A stretch of 64,000 bases of DNA from Lewinellaceae bacterium (GTDB lineage: Bacteria > Bacteroidota > Bacteroidia > Chitinophagales > Saprospiraceae), in NCBI GenBank assembly GCA_024644235.1, contig JAHELJ010000024.1:1-64000 (forward strand), read 5' to 3'. The notes beneath the pieces were generated by a model that did no database searches, was not told the DNA's origin, and saw only the letters and a list, made by a program, of their open reading frames with translations. The number at the start of each line of letters is the position of its first letter. Position 1 is the first letter of the stretch. Below are positions 9,101 through 17,429 of this stretch, one piece after another. Made by a program: the position numbers and the translations under genes.

Positions 9101-9117
9101 GAGTTGGGTGTCATCAC
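6115..9117 (-). CDS. Class III nucleotide cyclase fused to NB-ARC-type ATPase and TPR repeats
   Basis: A 1000-residue multidomain regulator. Residues 8-175 form a class III cyclase domain with metal-binding D17 (FTDLVGYT) and D60 (FGDGSLSIF) and the transition-state Asn/Arg pair in VNLASRIE. The Lys that usually selects adenine is replaced by N56. Residues about 190-500 form a STAND/NB-ARC-like ATPase with Walker A (TGPGGTGKTT), Walker B (ALLVLDNFEH) and GLPLGIELAAAR. The remainder is helical TPR-type repeats, a likely sensor or scaffold. There is no membrane segment. Such proteins are thought to couple ligand or partner sensing to cyclic-nucleotide output. The start ATG is followed at once by another Met. 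It may be co-transcribed with the DinB-like gene 24 nt upstream. Confidence 0.9.
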   Translation of the reverse strand: MMTPNSKRILAAVMFTDLVGYTRSMHSDEALARKQIERHRQVVEEQHKRYDGKVINYFGDGSLSIFSSSVNAVQCAIEIQRHLKIPVKVPLRIGIDVGDIVIEEGNILGDAVNLASRIESFSVPGAVLISPAVYNQVKNHGQFRFETLGKFHFKNIPKPSAIYALANEGLVVPNPADLQGKGHRDASANEKFPKILATFLGREKEVEEICKLLNDERLITLTGPGGTGKTTLSIKVAWEVVDRFPGGIFWMPLVSVKNVEGVATECMTHLGLQEDPMLSSEEVLIAFFKEKKALLVLDNFEHVIEAAQVFERVLEACNQLSVLVSSRIILQIHAEREYHVPPLTVPRLEESNTLKQLKDIPAIALFVQRAQASRRSFKLTQENAEAVARICVRLDGLPLGIELAAARTKLFNPKSLLERLNKSFDVLKGGGQFPLRHQTIRQTIAWSYDLLEREEQQLFRRISIFVGGSTMTAIESICGETEQLNIDIVEGVEALVDKSLLTVDHSADDVRFFMLETINEFAREELNNSEEQSAVRKAHLNYYLSLTEDAEPHYYSSDADIWVRIISSELSNIRAAINHAIDVKEMALAYRLGKALIPFWSFRGMSANEGVQQLEKLTSVAVSEHLVVERLKLLQSLASFYLYTDVRDKSASIFEECLDYWRQQDDKNQLGLVLNDIGWYHIVVGDFHQGEIYSLEAKVIFERLSNKKRLVASLNSLGMVKMWQSKPLEAIPYFQKTFVLTEELKDQRRNAHSILNTAYCNYLMGKYDMAENQIENALVFFRKSSSRILEATALIWLSYIYYENKDFGKCMELSVRIGEIGQEINILFGRGMAYGCKALAEYGMGNMDSARELIATAENILQHKGEKHFLSVLIMFQAYFEGHMGNLELVRSCCKKLLGSEIENESYTGFIPGLEITASIAVLEGKYESAAQLFFNAQTLRAELGTPIRKSQEGVYQDLMEDLQRNLTEQEYALAQEHRFDDRQLLALATRVIEQNADVS

Positions 9118-9141
9118 TTTCTTTGACTCACCTTACAAACC

Positions 9142-9609
9142 TCATCTCAATGCAGTCTTCAGCGCACTCATAAAACCAAAATGAAACCCTTCGTGGTAAG
9201 TGTTGAAGTATATAGCCTCTTCAATATTTTGTACGGTAATTCCAAAATATTCAGAAGTATAAGCATTGTATGTCTTGAATAACCCACTGTTGTAATCATC
9301 AATGACTTTCTTCGTGGAGCTGTCAAGAGTATCCATTATCAGATCTAATTCTGATTGAGCAGCTCCACCATCTGGTATGGTTCCGGACCCATATTTAGGA
9401 GTATATTCCTTTACGAAATCCAACATTGGCAAGTCTGAGAAGTGATAAAGGAGAAACTGTTGACTTAAAAGCAGATGGCCGGCATTCCAGATGATATTAT
9501 TATTAAATCCTGGTGGAATGGTATTTACTTGCTCCAAGGTGTGCTCTTCAAGTAGGGCCAGGATATTTTTTCTGTTTTGATCGAAAGTATGAAGTATGTG
9601 ACGCATCAT
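9142..9609 (-). CDS. DinB-like metalloprotein
   Basis: A DinB-superfamily four-helix protein of about 155 residues when read from the internal ATG at 9609 (MMRHILHTFDQN), the usual N-terminus of this family. The open frame continues upstream to 9702, but those 31 codons do not look like part of the fold. Metal-ligand candidates are the His in WNAGHLLLSQQ and the two His in YHEGFHFGFM near the C-terminus. The function is unknown; homologues are damage-inducible-like or thiol transferases. The stop lies 24 nt before the cyclase start on the same strand, so a two-gene operon is likely. Confidence 0.78.
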   Translation of the reverse strand: MMRHILHTFDQNRKNILALLEEHTLEQVNTIPPGFNNNIIWNAGHLLLSQQFLLYHFSDLPMLDFVKEYTPKYGSGTIPDGGAAQSELDLIMDTLDSSTKKVIDDYNSGLFKTYNAYTSEYFGITVQNIEEAIYFNTYHEGFHFGFMSALKTALR

Positions 9610-9931
9610 TTTGGTGTCATTGGAAGCTAAGGTTAGGTTATTTAGCTTACAGAAGTTAGTTAAAAAATAAGTGTGACCAAAAACATGATCAACCCGAAAC
9701 ATTCTTTTGCCCTTGATCTTTTGATCTTTCGTTACTTTATTGTCCTACTTTTCAGTCAGTACGGATATCTGTTGAGCGTTTAGGGTTGAGGGTTTAGACA
9801 TTGAGCAAATCAATGAACTTAAACGATAAACTTTCAACGCTCAAACATATGACTTTTCCCCCTTTTGCCCTTATTACAAGATTACACTCGCTTCCGTCGT
9901 TACATTTCAAGTAGCTATCTTATCTTTAAAT
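9610..9931. other. Intergenic region with recurring short words
   Basis: This is the divergent region between the DinB-like gene (minus) and the membrane-protein pair (plus). It contains GTTGAGCGTTTAGGG near 9772 and CTTTCAACGCTCAAAC near 9831, which resemble the repeat spacer at 4410-4426 in inverted and direct orientation. No clear promoter motif or gene is seen. Confidence 0.4.
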
Positions 9932-10492
9932 ATGCAAAGGCAAGTAAATCCAGGTCTGGAAGGGCGAACCAAAAGATTGGCTCTATGGGCATTAGGCGTA
10001 GCACTTTTATTATCGATCCCTTTAGTGGCTATGCAATTTACCGATGAGGTAAAATGGGATTCATTTGATTTTCTGCTAATGGGTTCTGTGCTGATGGCTA
10101 TCGGAGTCGTTTACGAACTGATTGCCAGAAGATCCTCGAAATCGGTCTACCGGGCTGCTTTTGGGATCGGTCTGCTAGGTGCATTTTTACTCTTTTGGGT
10201 AAATGGTGCCGTCGGCATCATCGGCAATGAAGGGCAGCCGGCTAACTTGCTGTATGTAGCAGTATTCCTGGTGGGACTTGTCGGTTCACTGCTGGCTCGC
10301 TTCAAGGCAAAGGGCATGTCGATGACTTTGTTTGCCGCTGCATTCACTCAGATGCTTGTGCCTGTGGTTGCTCTCATGGTCTGGCCACCACCAGCAACCT
10401 CCTGGTCTCCAAGTGTACTGGGGATATTTGCACTTTCCTCATTTTTTGCTTTGCTCTTTCTGGTATCGGGATTGCTATTTCGTCGGGCCTAG
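9932..10492 (+). CDS. Small integral membrane protein, unknown function
   Basis: A 186-residue protein with about five hydrophobic segments (residues roughly 17-35, 47-64, 76-96, 106-122 and 131-180, the last probably two helices). The N-terminus is short and basic, as expected for a cytoplasmic start. No catalytic or transport motif is recognised. It precedes another small membrane protein on the same strand by about 90 nt, so the two may work together, but neither gives a functional clue. Confidence 0.65.
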   Translation: MQRQVNPGLEGRTKRLALWALGVALLLSIPLVAMQFTDEVKWDSFDFLLMGSVLMAIGVVYELIARRSSKSVYRAAFGIGLLGAFLLFWVNGAVGIIGNEGQPANLLYVAVFLVGLVGSLLARFKAKGMSMTLFAAAFTQMLVPVVALMVWPPPATSWSPSVLGIFALSSFFALLFLVSGLLFRRA

Positions 10493-10584
10493 CTACACTG
10501 ATCTTGCGGTAGAACATATTTTCCAGATTGCTGTTTACACCTTTGGTAGTCACTCCCATTACCTTAGACACCTGTATGCTAGTC

Positions 10585-10935
10585 ATGAGAACCTATCAAA
10601 TTATCTTTTACCTGATATTAACCCTTACGCTCTTCTCCCTGTGGGCGACATTCGCGCTGCTGGTGGTAAACCCATATTTAATCGACGATCTTCCCGGATA
10701 CAAGATGGGTCAGATCTGCATTTGGGAAGGAGTGGCACTGGTAGTTGCGGGCTTGCTTGCCTGGTCGATGACCAGGAAATGGGGAAATATGCGGATCGGG
10801 CGTTATGAGAATGAGGCAAGACTGATGTTTCATCCCAATTATGGCTGGTATTTCGGGATATACTTCTCGGTGGTCCTGTTCATTGCTATCTGGCAGTTTT
10901 GGAGTTGGAGCCAAAATTTATCGGTCGGTTCTTAA
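10585..10935 (+). CDS. Small integral membrane protein, unknown function
   Basis: A protein of about 116 residues when read from the ATG at 10585 (MRTYQIIFYLI); the frame is open from 10528 but those codons overlap the intergenic region. It has three hydrophobic segments: residues about 5-28, 43-58 and 92-112. A basic cytoplasmic stretch (TRKWGNMRIGRYENEARLM) lies between the second and third. No family is recognised. It is downstream of, and probably co-transcribed with, the preceding membrane protein. Confidence 0.6.
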   Translation: MRTYQIIFYLILTLTLFSLWATFALLVVNPYLIDDLPGYKMGQICIWEGVALVVAGLLAWSMTRKWGNMRIGRYENEARLMFHPNYGWYFGIYFSVVLFIAIWQFWSWSQNLSVGS

Positions 10936-11129
10936 TCCGAAAATTTCATCTTGACACCTTGACGAGATCTCTTTCTTGATCAAGATATATTTCCGTGAAC
11001 AGAGTGCTAAACAAACCCCATACGGATTATTGACTATGGATCGAATTTGATCAGGCGTATTGCTAAAAGCATGTGTATCTTGTAAGAACCTCGAGGTCAT
11101 CTTGTTCGTAATCACTAAATCTAACAACC

Positions 11130-11549
11130 ATGTGGAAACACACCTTGCTTATTGCTGTCGCAGGACTATTGCTGGCCGGTTTTTCGATGCAAAGATCACA
11201 AACAGAAAAAAGTGTAACAAGTGCCCCAGAGGTATCACTCCTTGGTAAGACTCTTTCTGGTACAGTGATGCAAATCGTGAAACTCAAGTCAGCTCTTCCT
11301 GAGGATGATCTACTGGCAAGAGCCGAAGAACGCAAACCTCAATTTCAGGCTCTACCAGGCCTACTTCAAAAATTCTATGTCAGATTGGGCGAAGAGGGTT
11401 CTTACTGTGGAGTATATATATGGGACTCAGCGGAATCCCTAAAATCCTTCAGAGAATCGGAACTTGCCGCTACGATTGGGAAAGCCTATGAGGTCACCGA
11501 AGCACCTTCAATAGAAATTGGGGATATCATGTTCAAATTAAGAGATTAG
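11130..11549 (+). CDS. Exported YdhR-like putative monooxygenase
   Basis: A 139-residue protein with a hydrophobic N-terminal segment (residues 5-18) that looks like a signal peptide or anchor. It is followed by an alpha-beta-barrel fold resembling YdhR/antibiotic-biosynthesis-monooxygenase proteins. The pattern LxQKFYVR, GSYCGVYIWDSAESLKSFRESELA and the closing strand EIGDIMFKLR is characteristic. YdhR-like proteins act as small dimers; their substrates are mostly unknown, and an exported version is unusual. The gene appears monocistronic. Confidence 0.6.
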   Translation: MWKHTLLIAVAGLLLAGFSMQRSQTEKSVTSAPEVSLLGKTLSGTVMQIVKLKSALPEDDLLARAEERKPQFQALPGLLQKFYVRLGEEGSYCGVYIWDSAESLKSFRESELAATIGKAYEVTEAPSIEIGDIMFKLRD

Positions 11550-11765
11550 TGGCAGGACCTTTGAGTCTCAAACTGGTATACTCACATTTCGTTGTAAGTC
11601 GCAGACTACTCATTGGAACGGGCAGATACAGTTACATGTCTGACAACCATCTTACGCAAGGCTAGGGACGGTTCTGTGTTTATATAAATATTTGGAAGCT
11701 CAAACTACTAGATAACATCACCTCTGACACGAACTAGAATATATACTACCAAAAAACTGGAAAAG

Positions 11766-12251
11766 TTGATCAGGCGGCTGATCGCTACTGAACAAAGTAG
11801 TGATCAGGGAAAACTTGGAAAATGGAAGGCCACCGTTTTTTATGTCAGCCGAAAGAAATGTTGGCTACTCACCAATGGCTTTACGAAATACAATGTGATC
11901 TTACCGGATATTAAATCCTCAGACTTGGGTGATATTGAAAGCATTTTCAAAAATGCTTTTTTCAGTCAGTTGGTATATGATAAAATCTTTATAGACTATG
12001 AATATCTTGATGATTTGATTGGTGGACTGGACTTTCTACCGTCTGACGGTGACCGAAGTTTAACCGGATTTCAAAATCAACGTCTTTATGAGCTGGATTG
12101 GTGGAAAAATGAATTTGTAACCTTGGAACACATGCCCATTTTGGACCTGGCAAGCCGGATGAACTCAAGCCCAATCCACATAGAAAAAAGCTACCAGATG
12201 TCGGATTACACCCGTTCGATTCAAGAAATGAAAAAACTCTTGATGAAATAG
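11766..12251 (+). CDS. DUF6933-like protein of unknown function
   Basis: A 161-residue cytosolic protein. It starts with TTG (11766), since no ATG is available before the conserved-looking part. The segment LGKWKATVFYVSRKKCWLLTNGFTKYNVILP resembles DUF6933 proteins, which carry W-x-A near the start and a LxTNxxTxY strand. These are widespread small proteins often found beside toxin-antitoxin or plasmid genes, with no known activity. The C-terminal RSIQEMKKLL is helical. It is convergent with the serine hydrolase downstream. The family assignment is from memory of the pattern. Confidence 0.55.
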   Translation: MIRRLIATEQSSDQGKLGKWKATVFYVSRKKCWLLTNGFTKYNVILPDIKSSDLGDIESIFKNAFFSQLVYDKIFIDYEYLDDLIGGLDFLPSDGDRSLTGFQNQRLYELDWWKNEFVTLEHMPILDLASRMNSSPIHIEKSYQMSDYTRSIQEMKKLLMK

Positions 12252-12385
12252 AATGGATATTGATCCGGCCCGGATTCTTGGTGTTGACGTTAAGAACAAC
12301 CAGTATCTAATCACAAGCTGTTTGCACCCAACAGTTGCCACCACTGACCTTTTGCCCTTTACCATTCACCCTAACCAAATATCAG

Positions 12386-13912
12386 TTAGTCATTCATCGC
12401 CTCCACCTTCCCTTTTAGCACTGCCAGCTCTTCCCTGGGGCCAAACAAGGCGTGTCGCAGCTCACTTTTCCAGGTCATGCCATTATCTGAAAAGTGAAAG
12501 GTATACACTATGCTACCAGGTGTTTCATAGAAGTAAATCTTCACTTGGTACTCATCCGGTTTGGTCCAGGCTCCGCTCGTACCGGTGAGCGAACGCATGC
12601 TCCCGGTGTAAGGCAAAAGACCGTTCATTTTGCCAATTAGATGCTTATCTGTTCCGATTTGGAGCGTTTCCTTGCCACCCTGCGTTTCGATAGTGATGCG
12701 ATGTTCTTCACCATTCAGATCAAACAAGACTGACTTCACCCCTGCTTCGTTGTCTGATAATTGAAATGAATACTTAGATAAGTTTTCTGAAATAGGAGAA
12801 GTCATCTCTCCTTGCACCAAGGGAAGACTCAAATTCTCAAGTTTCTGCTTCAGGGCCTCACTGGCTTCAGGATTATTAGGGATTTCATCCGCTTGCATTG
12901 CAGGCAGCAGTGTCTCCCATACGATGTTCATCACAGCAGCCATGTCATACACCCCGGATGTGATAGCCACCACGGCATCATGCTCGGGGATGACGATGCA
13001 AAACTGTCCGAAGGCTCCATCACCGCGATAACAATTATGCCGGCAACGCCAGAACTGAAAGCCATAACCTTGTTCCCAGTCATTGTTGGGGTTACTCCCA
13101 TTGGAAGTTTGTTTGGAAGTGGCCTGATCAACCCAGCCCTCGGAGAGAATCCGCTTCCCCTGCCACATACCTTTTTGCAAATAAAGCTGACCCAGCTTAG
13201 CAATATCTTCCGTTGTAATGTGCAGACCCCAGCCCCCGGTGTTGATCCCCTCGGGCGAGAGGTCCCAATCGGGCTTATTGATGCCAAGGGGTATAAACAG
13301 GCGGCTATCCAGATAATCCACCAGCTTTTCTCCGGTCACTTTCTGGACGATGGCTGAAAGCATATAAGTGGCGGCAGAATTGTAAAGAAAGTGCGTTCCC
13401 GGCTTGAAGGGGACTTTGGCATGAAGAAAAGTTTTCACCCAGCTGTCTTGTGCCATCCACAATCGCGGTTCCTCCTGATGTCCGGTATTCATCGTGATCA
13501 GATCCCGGATCCGCATTGCCTTGAGTTGCCAACTCGTATCTGGTGGGATCTCTCCCGGAAAAAATGAGATCACCTGATCATCCAGAGTAAGCCTTCCCTC
13601 ATCGATGGCTAATCCGATGGCAGTGGAGGTAAAACTCTTGCTGAGCGAATGCATGACATGAGGAGTTTCAGCATTATAGGGTGCCCACCAGCCCTGAGAA
13701 ATCTGTTTGCCATGACGCAAAATCATAAAACTATGCACTGCATCAACTTCTTGTTCCAGCCGCTCGATGAAAGACAGAATTGCTTCGGACGAAACTCCCT
13801 CCTGCTCGGGGCTATTAGTGGGAAAAGGCAAGCTCCTCTGAGCGGTAAGTAGAACCGGCAAAACAACCCAGAAGATCATGAGGAAAGTTCGGAGATTATG
13901 TACTATTCTCAT
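12386..13912 (-). CDS. Exported serine hydrolase, class C beta-lactamase family
   Basis: A serine hydrolase of about 508 residues read from the ATG at 13912, which gives a normal signal peptide (MRIVHNLRTFLMIFW...LTAQ). The frame is open upstream to 13960. The catalytic SxxK motif is SLSKSF, the YxN-type motif is YNSAATYM, and GDGAFGQFCIVIPEHDAVV forms the third active-site strand. A C-terminal extension of about 130 residues after the catalytic domain forms a beta-rich module, as in several periplasmic family members. Unlike the serine hydrolase at 1843 it has the longer architecture. It is monocistronic and convergent with the DUF6933-like gene. The substrate is unknown. Confidence 0.88.
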   Translation of the reverse strand: MRIVHNLRTFLMIFWVVLPVLLTAQRSLPFPTNSPEQEGVSSEAILSFIERLEQEVDAVHSFMILRHGKQISQGWWAPYNAETPHVMHSLSKSFTSTAIGLAIDEGRLTLDDQVISFFPGEIPPDTSWQLKAMRIRDLITMNTGHQEEPRLWMAQDSWVKTFLHAKVPFKPGTHFLYNSAATYMLSAIVQKVTGEKLVDYLDSRLFIPLGINKPDWDLSPEGINTGGWGLHITTEDIAKLGQLYLQKGMWQGKRILSEGWVDQATSKQTSNGSNPNNDWEQGYGFQFWRCRHNCYRGDGAFGQFCIVIPEHDAVVAITSGVYDMAAVMNIVWETLLPAMQADEIPNNPEASEALKQKLENLSLPLVQGEMTSPISENLSKYSFQLSDNEAGVKSVLFDLNGEEHRITIETQGGKETLQIGTDKHLIGKMNGLLPYTGSMRSLTGTSGAWTKPDEYQVKIYFYETPGSIVYTFHFSDNGMTWKSELRHALFGPREELAVLKGKVEAMND

Positions 13913-14242
13913 GGCAGATGAAATTAGGTTGAGAAGATATGATTTAAGAACCGAATTCACTACCGGACCTCGCCGATGAGCTTTTCCACCCTATGAAAGG
14001 ATTTAGGAGCAAAAGGGGCTTAACTTACTGATCAATACCTGTCTTTTTTGGAGAAAATCGTAATTCCTTTCGACCCTATGATGACCAGGAAATGAGAATC
14101 GGAAACGATTGATCGAAGTGGATACCCGTCTACTTTAAATCTGCATTTCACATTTGTAAATCACATATCTTCAACTGCTTAGATTCTCATTTTCATATCA
14201 GGTATAAGTTCATTAACAAATTCAATTGGTTCCTACCCTGCA
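13913..14242. other. Divergent intergenic region, no gene seen
   Basis: This lies between the minus-strand serine hydrolase and the plus-strand outer-membrane-like gene, so both promoters should be here. No strong palindrome, T-run terminator or RNA gene is evident. An upstream extension of the serine hydrolase frame reaches 13960 but lacks coding character. Confidence 0.4.
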
Positions 14243-14761
14243 ATGACAAGATTAGTATTCGTTTTGATCTTTCTGGGATTTGCTTATAATCATTATGGAC
14301 AGGACGTATCCAGCAATGATTTGCGGAGGCCCCTCAACAATGTCGGCGTGAATCTTCTTGGAGATGCTTCCATCATCTCACTCAACTACGAACGTGTTTT
14401 TCATCAGCGAGACAGGATTCTGATGACGGCTAAACTGGGGATTGGCTATACCGAGGAGTTTCGATGGTGTTTTGGTTTCTCACCTTGCGGAGCATCAGAC
14501 AGCTACTTCACCCTACCGCATCATATTACCGGTAATCTCGGAAAAAGGAGAGGTCTTTTCGAGTTTGGATTAGGAGCTACTTTAATCAGTGGGAGCCACT
14601 CCTCCTCATACATTGCCTATCCCATCGTAGGATATAGATTGCATCCACTTCGCGTCAAGAAAATGCATTTTCGAGCCTATCTTAACATTCCCTTTACAGG
14701 TTTCGAAACCAGCGACATCATCATCAGTCCACTGGGCATAAATGGGGGCTACAGTTTCTAG
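14243..14761 (+). CDS. Probable small outer-membrane beta-barrel protein
   Basis: A 172-residue protein with a signal peptide (MTRLVFVLIFLGFAYNHYGQ) and alternating hydrophobic/polar strands typical of an 8-stranded outer-membrane barrel. It ends in Phe (GGYSF), as outer-membrane proteins recognised by BamA usually do. Two cysteines (WCFGFSPCG) near residue 76 could form a loop disulfide. No specific family is recognised. The gene is isolated and convergent with the alcohol-dehydrogenase-like gene downstream. Confidence 0.65.
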   Translation: MTRLVFVLIFLGFAYNHYGQDVSSNDLRRPLNNVGVNLLGDASIISLNYERVFHQRDRILMTAKLGIGYTEEFRWCFGFSPCGASDSYFTLPHHITGNLGKRRGLFEFGLGATLISGSHSSSYIAYPIVGYRLHPLRVKKMHFRAYLNIPFTGFETSDIIISPLGINGGYSF

Positions 14762-14786
14762 AACACGATTGTGGCACAATGCACTA

Positions 14787-16076
14787 CTACCATGCGATCA
14801 TAGCATCCTGAAACAAGTTGATCAGGTCCTCCTCTCCAGCCGGTCTTGGCGACAATTTGGTAACGCGGTGCTGGGGCAATGTTCCTGCTACCAAGGCGGG
14901 AATATCTCCCTCGCTGTAACCCACTGCAGAAAGACCATTAGGCATATCCAGCTTTTGCAGCAGCTTGGTGATTTGTCCGGCTAACAACTCACCGGCTCCA
15001 TCGATGGCACTGTTCTCATCACCTGGATCGGCTCCCATGATTCTCGCTGCGTGCAAGTGTCTTTCGGGGCAAGCCGGACCAGTAAAGCGAAAGACTGCCG
15101 GCGCATTCAATGCTACCGACATCCCATGGGGAATGATCGGATGATTCACTTCCACTCCATCCGGACGATAACTCTTCACCATCCCTGACACCGGGTAGCT
15201 CATGCCGTGACACAGATGTACTCCAGCATTGCCAAAGCCCATACCAGCCATACTGGCTGCCATGATCATCTGGCTGCGTGCTTCATCATCCGAAGGGTCT
15301 CTATAGGCTCTTACAATATACTTTGAGGTGATCTCAATGGCCTTCAGTGACCAGATATCGCTGATCGGATTCCGACCTTGATACGCCGGCCGGTAGATAG
15401 GGCGTTGTGGCCGGGGTCGATCCAGAAAAGATATCGCCGTGTAGGACTCCAGCGCATGGCAGAGCACATCCAATCCCGCAGCTGCAGCAATCACCGGCGG
15501 CGTACTCCGGGTGTTGTCAGGATCCACCAGCCCAAGGGTAGGTTTCAGATATCGGTGGGCAATGCCGGTCTTCGCATGTTGGTCTGTCAAGTCCATAATT
15601 GCTACTCCTGTCGTTTCGCTCCCGGTGCCTGCCGTGGTCGGTATCGCAATCAGCGGTTTCACTGGTCCCGGCACCGGTTCTCCCCTTCCGATTGGTGCAT
15701 TGATGTAGTGGTAAAAGTCTGCTGGGTAGGTCGCATATAAATTCGCCACTTTAGCGGTGTCAATGGTCGATCCCCCTCCTACTGCTACAAAACCATCGTA
15801 CTTCCCTTCTATCGCTACCTTGATCGCCTCCTGCATGGAAACATCCGTTGGCTCTACCCGTACCTCATCAAACACGTCGTAGGATATCTTCTCGGCTTGC
15901 AGTGACTCCTCAACCCGCTCCATTGGTAGCAGCCTGCGCACATTGACATCAGTCAGGACCAGCACACGCTGGAGGTCCATATCTGCCAGATCCATTCCCA
16001 CTTCCTTGGTTACGCCTGCACCAAAGCGCAGGTTGGAAGTAGACATTTGGATAGCGTATTCTTTCTCTAGGCTCAT
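14787..16076 (-). CDS. Hydroxyacid-oxoacid transhydrogenase-like iron-containing dehydrogenase
   Basis: Read from the ATG at 16076 (MSLEKEYAIQM) this is about 429 residues, closely patterned on ADHFE1/HOT. The stretch SNLRFGAGVTKEVGMDL is almost diagnostic. It has the NAD-fold GGGST-D motif, the phosphate-binding PTTAGTGSE loop and the metal ligands D and H of AGLDVLCHALESY plus H in VHLCHGMSYP and PHGMS. HOT transfers hydride from 4-hydroxybutyrate or a related 3-hydroxyacid to 2-oxoglutarate, giving 2-hydroxyglutarate. The frame is open to 16118 but those codons are not conserved-looking. It is monocistronic. Confidence 0.88.
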   Translation of the reverse strand: MSLEKEYAIQMSTSNLRFGAGVTKEVGMDLADMDLQRVLVLTDVNVRRLLPMERVEESLQAEKISYDVFDEVRVEPTDVSMQEAIKVAIEGKYDGFVAVGGGSTIDTAKVANLYATYPADFYHYINAPIGRGEPVPGPVKPLIAIPTTAGTGSETTGVAIMDLTDQHAKTGIAHRYLKPTLGLVDPDNTRSTPPVIAAAAGLDVLCHALESYTAISFLDRPRPQRPIYRPAYQGRNPISDIWSLKAIEITSKYIVRAYRDPSDDEARSQMIMAASMAGMGFGNAGVHLCHGMSYPVSGMVKSYRPDGVEVNHPIIPHGMSVALNAPAVFRFTGPACPERHLHAARIMGADPGDENSAIDGAGELLAGQITKLLQKLDMPNGLSAVGYSEGDIPALVAGTLPQHRVTKLSPRPAGEEDLINLFQDAMIAW

Positions 16077-16555
16077 ACGACAATCAAGATACAAGTTTGA
16101 ATCTGACGATTTGACCATTGGTGCTCTGTAGTTGAAATGAATAAAATCTCAATGGAACGCTGTTTCAACCCATCGCCCTAGCAGTTAAGAAACTAGAAAA
16201 TCAAGGAGGCGTAAGCAAGAAGAGATCCGCTAAACACTGTTGTGTCCTTAATCAAGTCTCTGCCATTTGATGCTAGTGGAGGTGACTCTTTTAAGAGGAA
16301 GGCGAATCAAACTGAAACAAACATGGAAAAACGTCAATGCTAGGATCAAGATCTATTAGTCCCGACATGCTTAATACCGACATGAATCGGTGTTCCAACG
16401 TAATATTCTGTCATATGTGGATTTCAAATCTTTATTTGTTATCAGAAATAAATAATTAGAAAACTGAAACTATAAGTAGAAAGGCATCGTTTATAATATT
16501 GTGGTAGAGGTATTATTTAAATATCTCGCCTCTTTACAATTTAATATTTTTAATA
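16077..16555. other. Divergent intergenic region upstream of the cold-shock gene
   Basis: About 480 nt with no convincing gene. The roughly 150 nt immediately before the cold-shock start are very A+T-rich and would make a long 5' leader, as is usual for cspA-type mRNAs. No canonical Bacteroidota promoter (TAnnTTTG) could be placed with confidence. Confidence 0.4.
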
Positions 16556-16750
16556 ATGAGTAACGGTACAGTCAAATTTTTCAACGAAGACAGAGGATTT
16601 GGATTCATCACACCAGATGATGGTGGAAAGGACATTTTCGTTCATGTAAATGGATTAAATGGCATTTCAATTGGTGAAGGAGACAAGGTCTCCTATGATG
16701 TTGAGGAAGGACAAAAAGGATTGAATGCAGTGAATGTCTCCTTGGTATAA
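16556..16750 (+). CDS. Cold-shock domain protein
   Basis: A 64-residue single cold-shock domain of the CspA family. The two RNA-binding motifs are intact: RNP1 (RGFGFI) and RNP2 (DIFVH). It begins MSNGTVKFFNEDRGFGF and ends in the usual short strand. These proteins bind single-stranded RNA and act as RNA chaperones and anti-terminators. The long A+T-rich leader upstream would allow temperature-dependent translation. A clear factor-independent terminator follows 30 nt after the stop, so the gene is transcribed alone. Confidence 0.97.
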   Translation: MSNGTVKFFNEDRGFGFITPDDGGKDIFVHVNGLNGISIGEGDKVSYDVEEGQKGLNAVNVSLV

Positions 16751-16779
16751 TACGAGCATTTAGATTCTGAGATCATATT

Positions 16780-16810
16780 GGCCCGTCAATATTCTGATGG
16801 GCTTTTTTTT
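16780..16810 (+). terminator. Rho-independent terminator of the cold-shock gene
   Basis: GCCCGTCA and TGATGGGC pair over 8 bp with one G-U wobble and a 6-nt loop, followed immediately by a run of eight T (16803-16810). Confidence 0.9.
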
Positions 16811-17429
16811 GCTTTCTACTGTTTAACTGAATTGAGAAGTTGTAAGTAGAAAAGTAACAATCATAACTCATACTATATTATGCATCAAAATCTTCCAGGC
16901 CACCCCGCCTTGATTTTATAGTCTTTTATCTGTTATGGCGAATTCGTTAAAGTTCCATAGATCCTGACAGAGAATCTACTGACTTGGGAAGAATAGATGA
17001 ATAAGGAAAGGGTAAAGTCGAAACGGTGATTCGAATTCTAATGATTTTGCCTTCCCCGGATTTAATCTGATTCAAAATAGTATTAGTAGCACTTCCGCTC
17101 GAGACGTTCCTTCATTTTCTTTTGCTCGGCCAAAAGATAATCTGTTCATCTATTATTGACTTCCAAGGATCTAAAAAAGTTCAACAAAGCTTCGTGGATC
17201 GCTTTCTGACCACATCTCTCCTTGATCTTCTAGCCTATCATCTGCTAAGGCGAAAGGGAAGACAACTCTGCTCCCCTTTTAGCGGATTTAGCGGTCATCC
17301 CCCAGAGAGAATGATCAATTCAACAAAAGTGCGGCGAACCATCAACCCTTAAACCAAAACCACAACAGATCTCGAGACTCCAAAGAATTGTTGGTACCCA
17401 GAGTGTAAAGATTAACTAAGTTTGCCACC
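16811..17429. other. Long intergenic region, no supported gene
   Basis: About 620 nt between the csp terminator and the symporter. A 76-codon frame (17122-17352) lacks an upstream initiation context and shows no recognisable protein. A weak inverted repeat pairs ATCTGCTAA...AAGGG near 17239 with CCCCTTTTAGCGGAT near 17273; it is too imperfect to call. Confidence 0.4.

Noticed and set aside
12253..12588. A 111-codon frame starting right after the DUF6933-like gene
   Set aside because: Although its first 20 residues look protein-like, most of it is antisense to the 3' end of the serine hydrolase and the remainder is Ser/Pro/Leu-rich noise.
17122..17352. A 76-codon frame in the intergenic region before the symporter
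   Set aside because: There is no recognisable protein pattern and no conserved neighbour; it was not counted as a gene.
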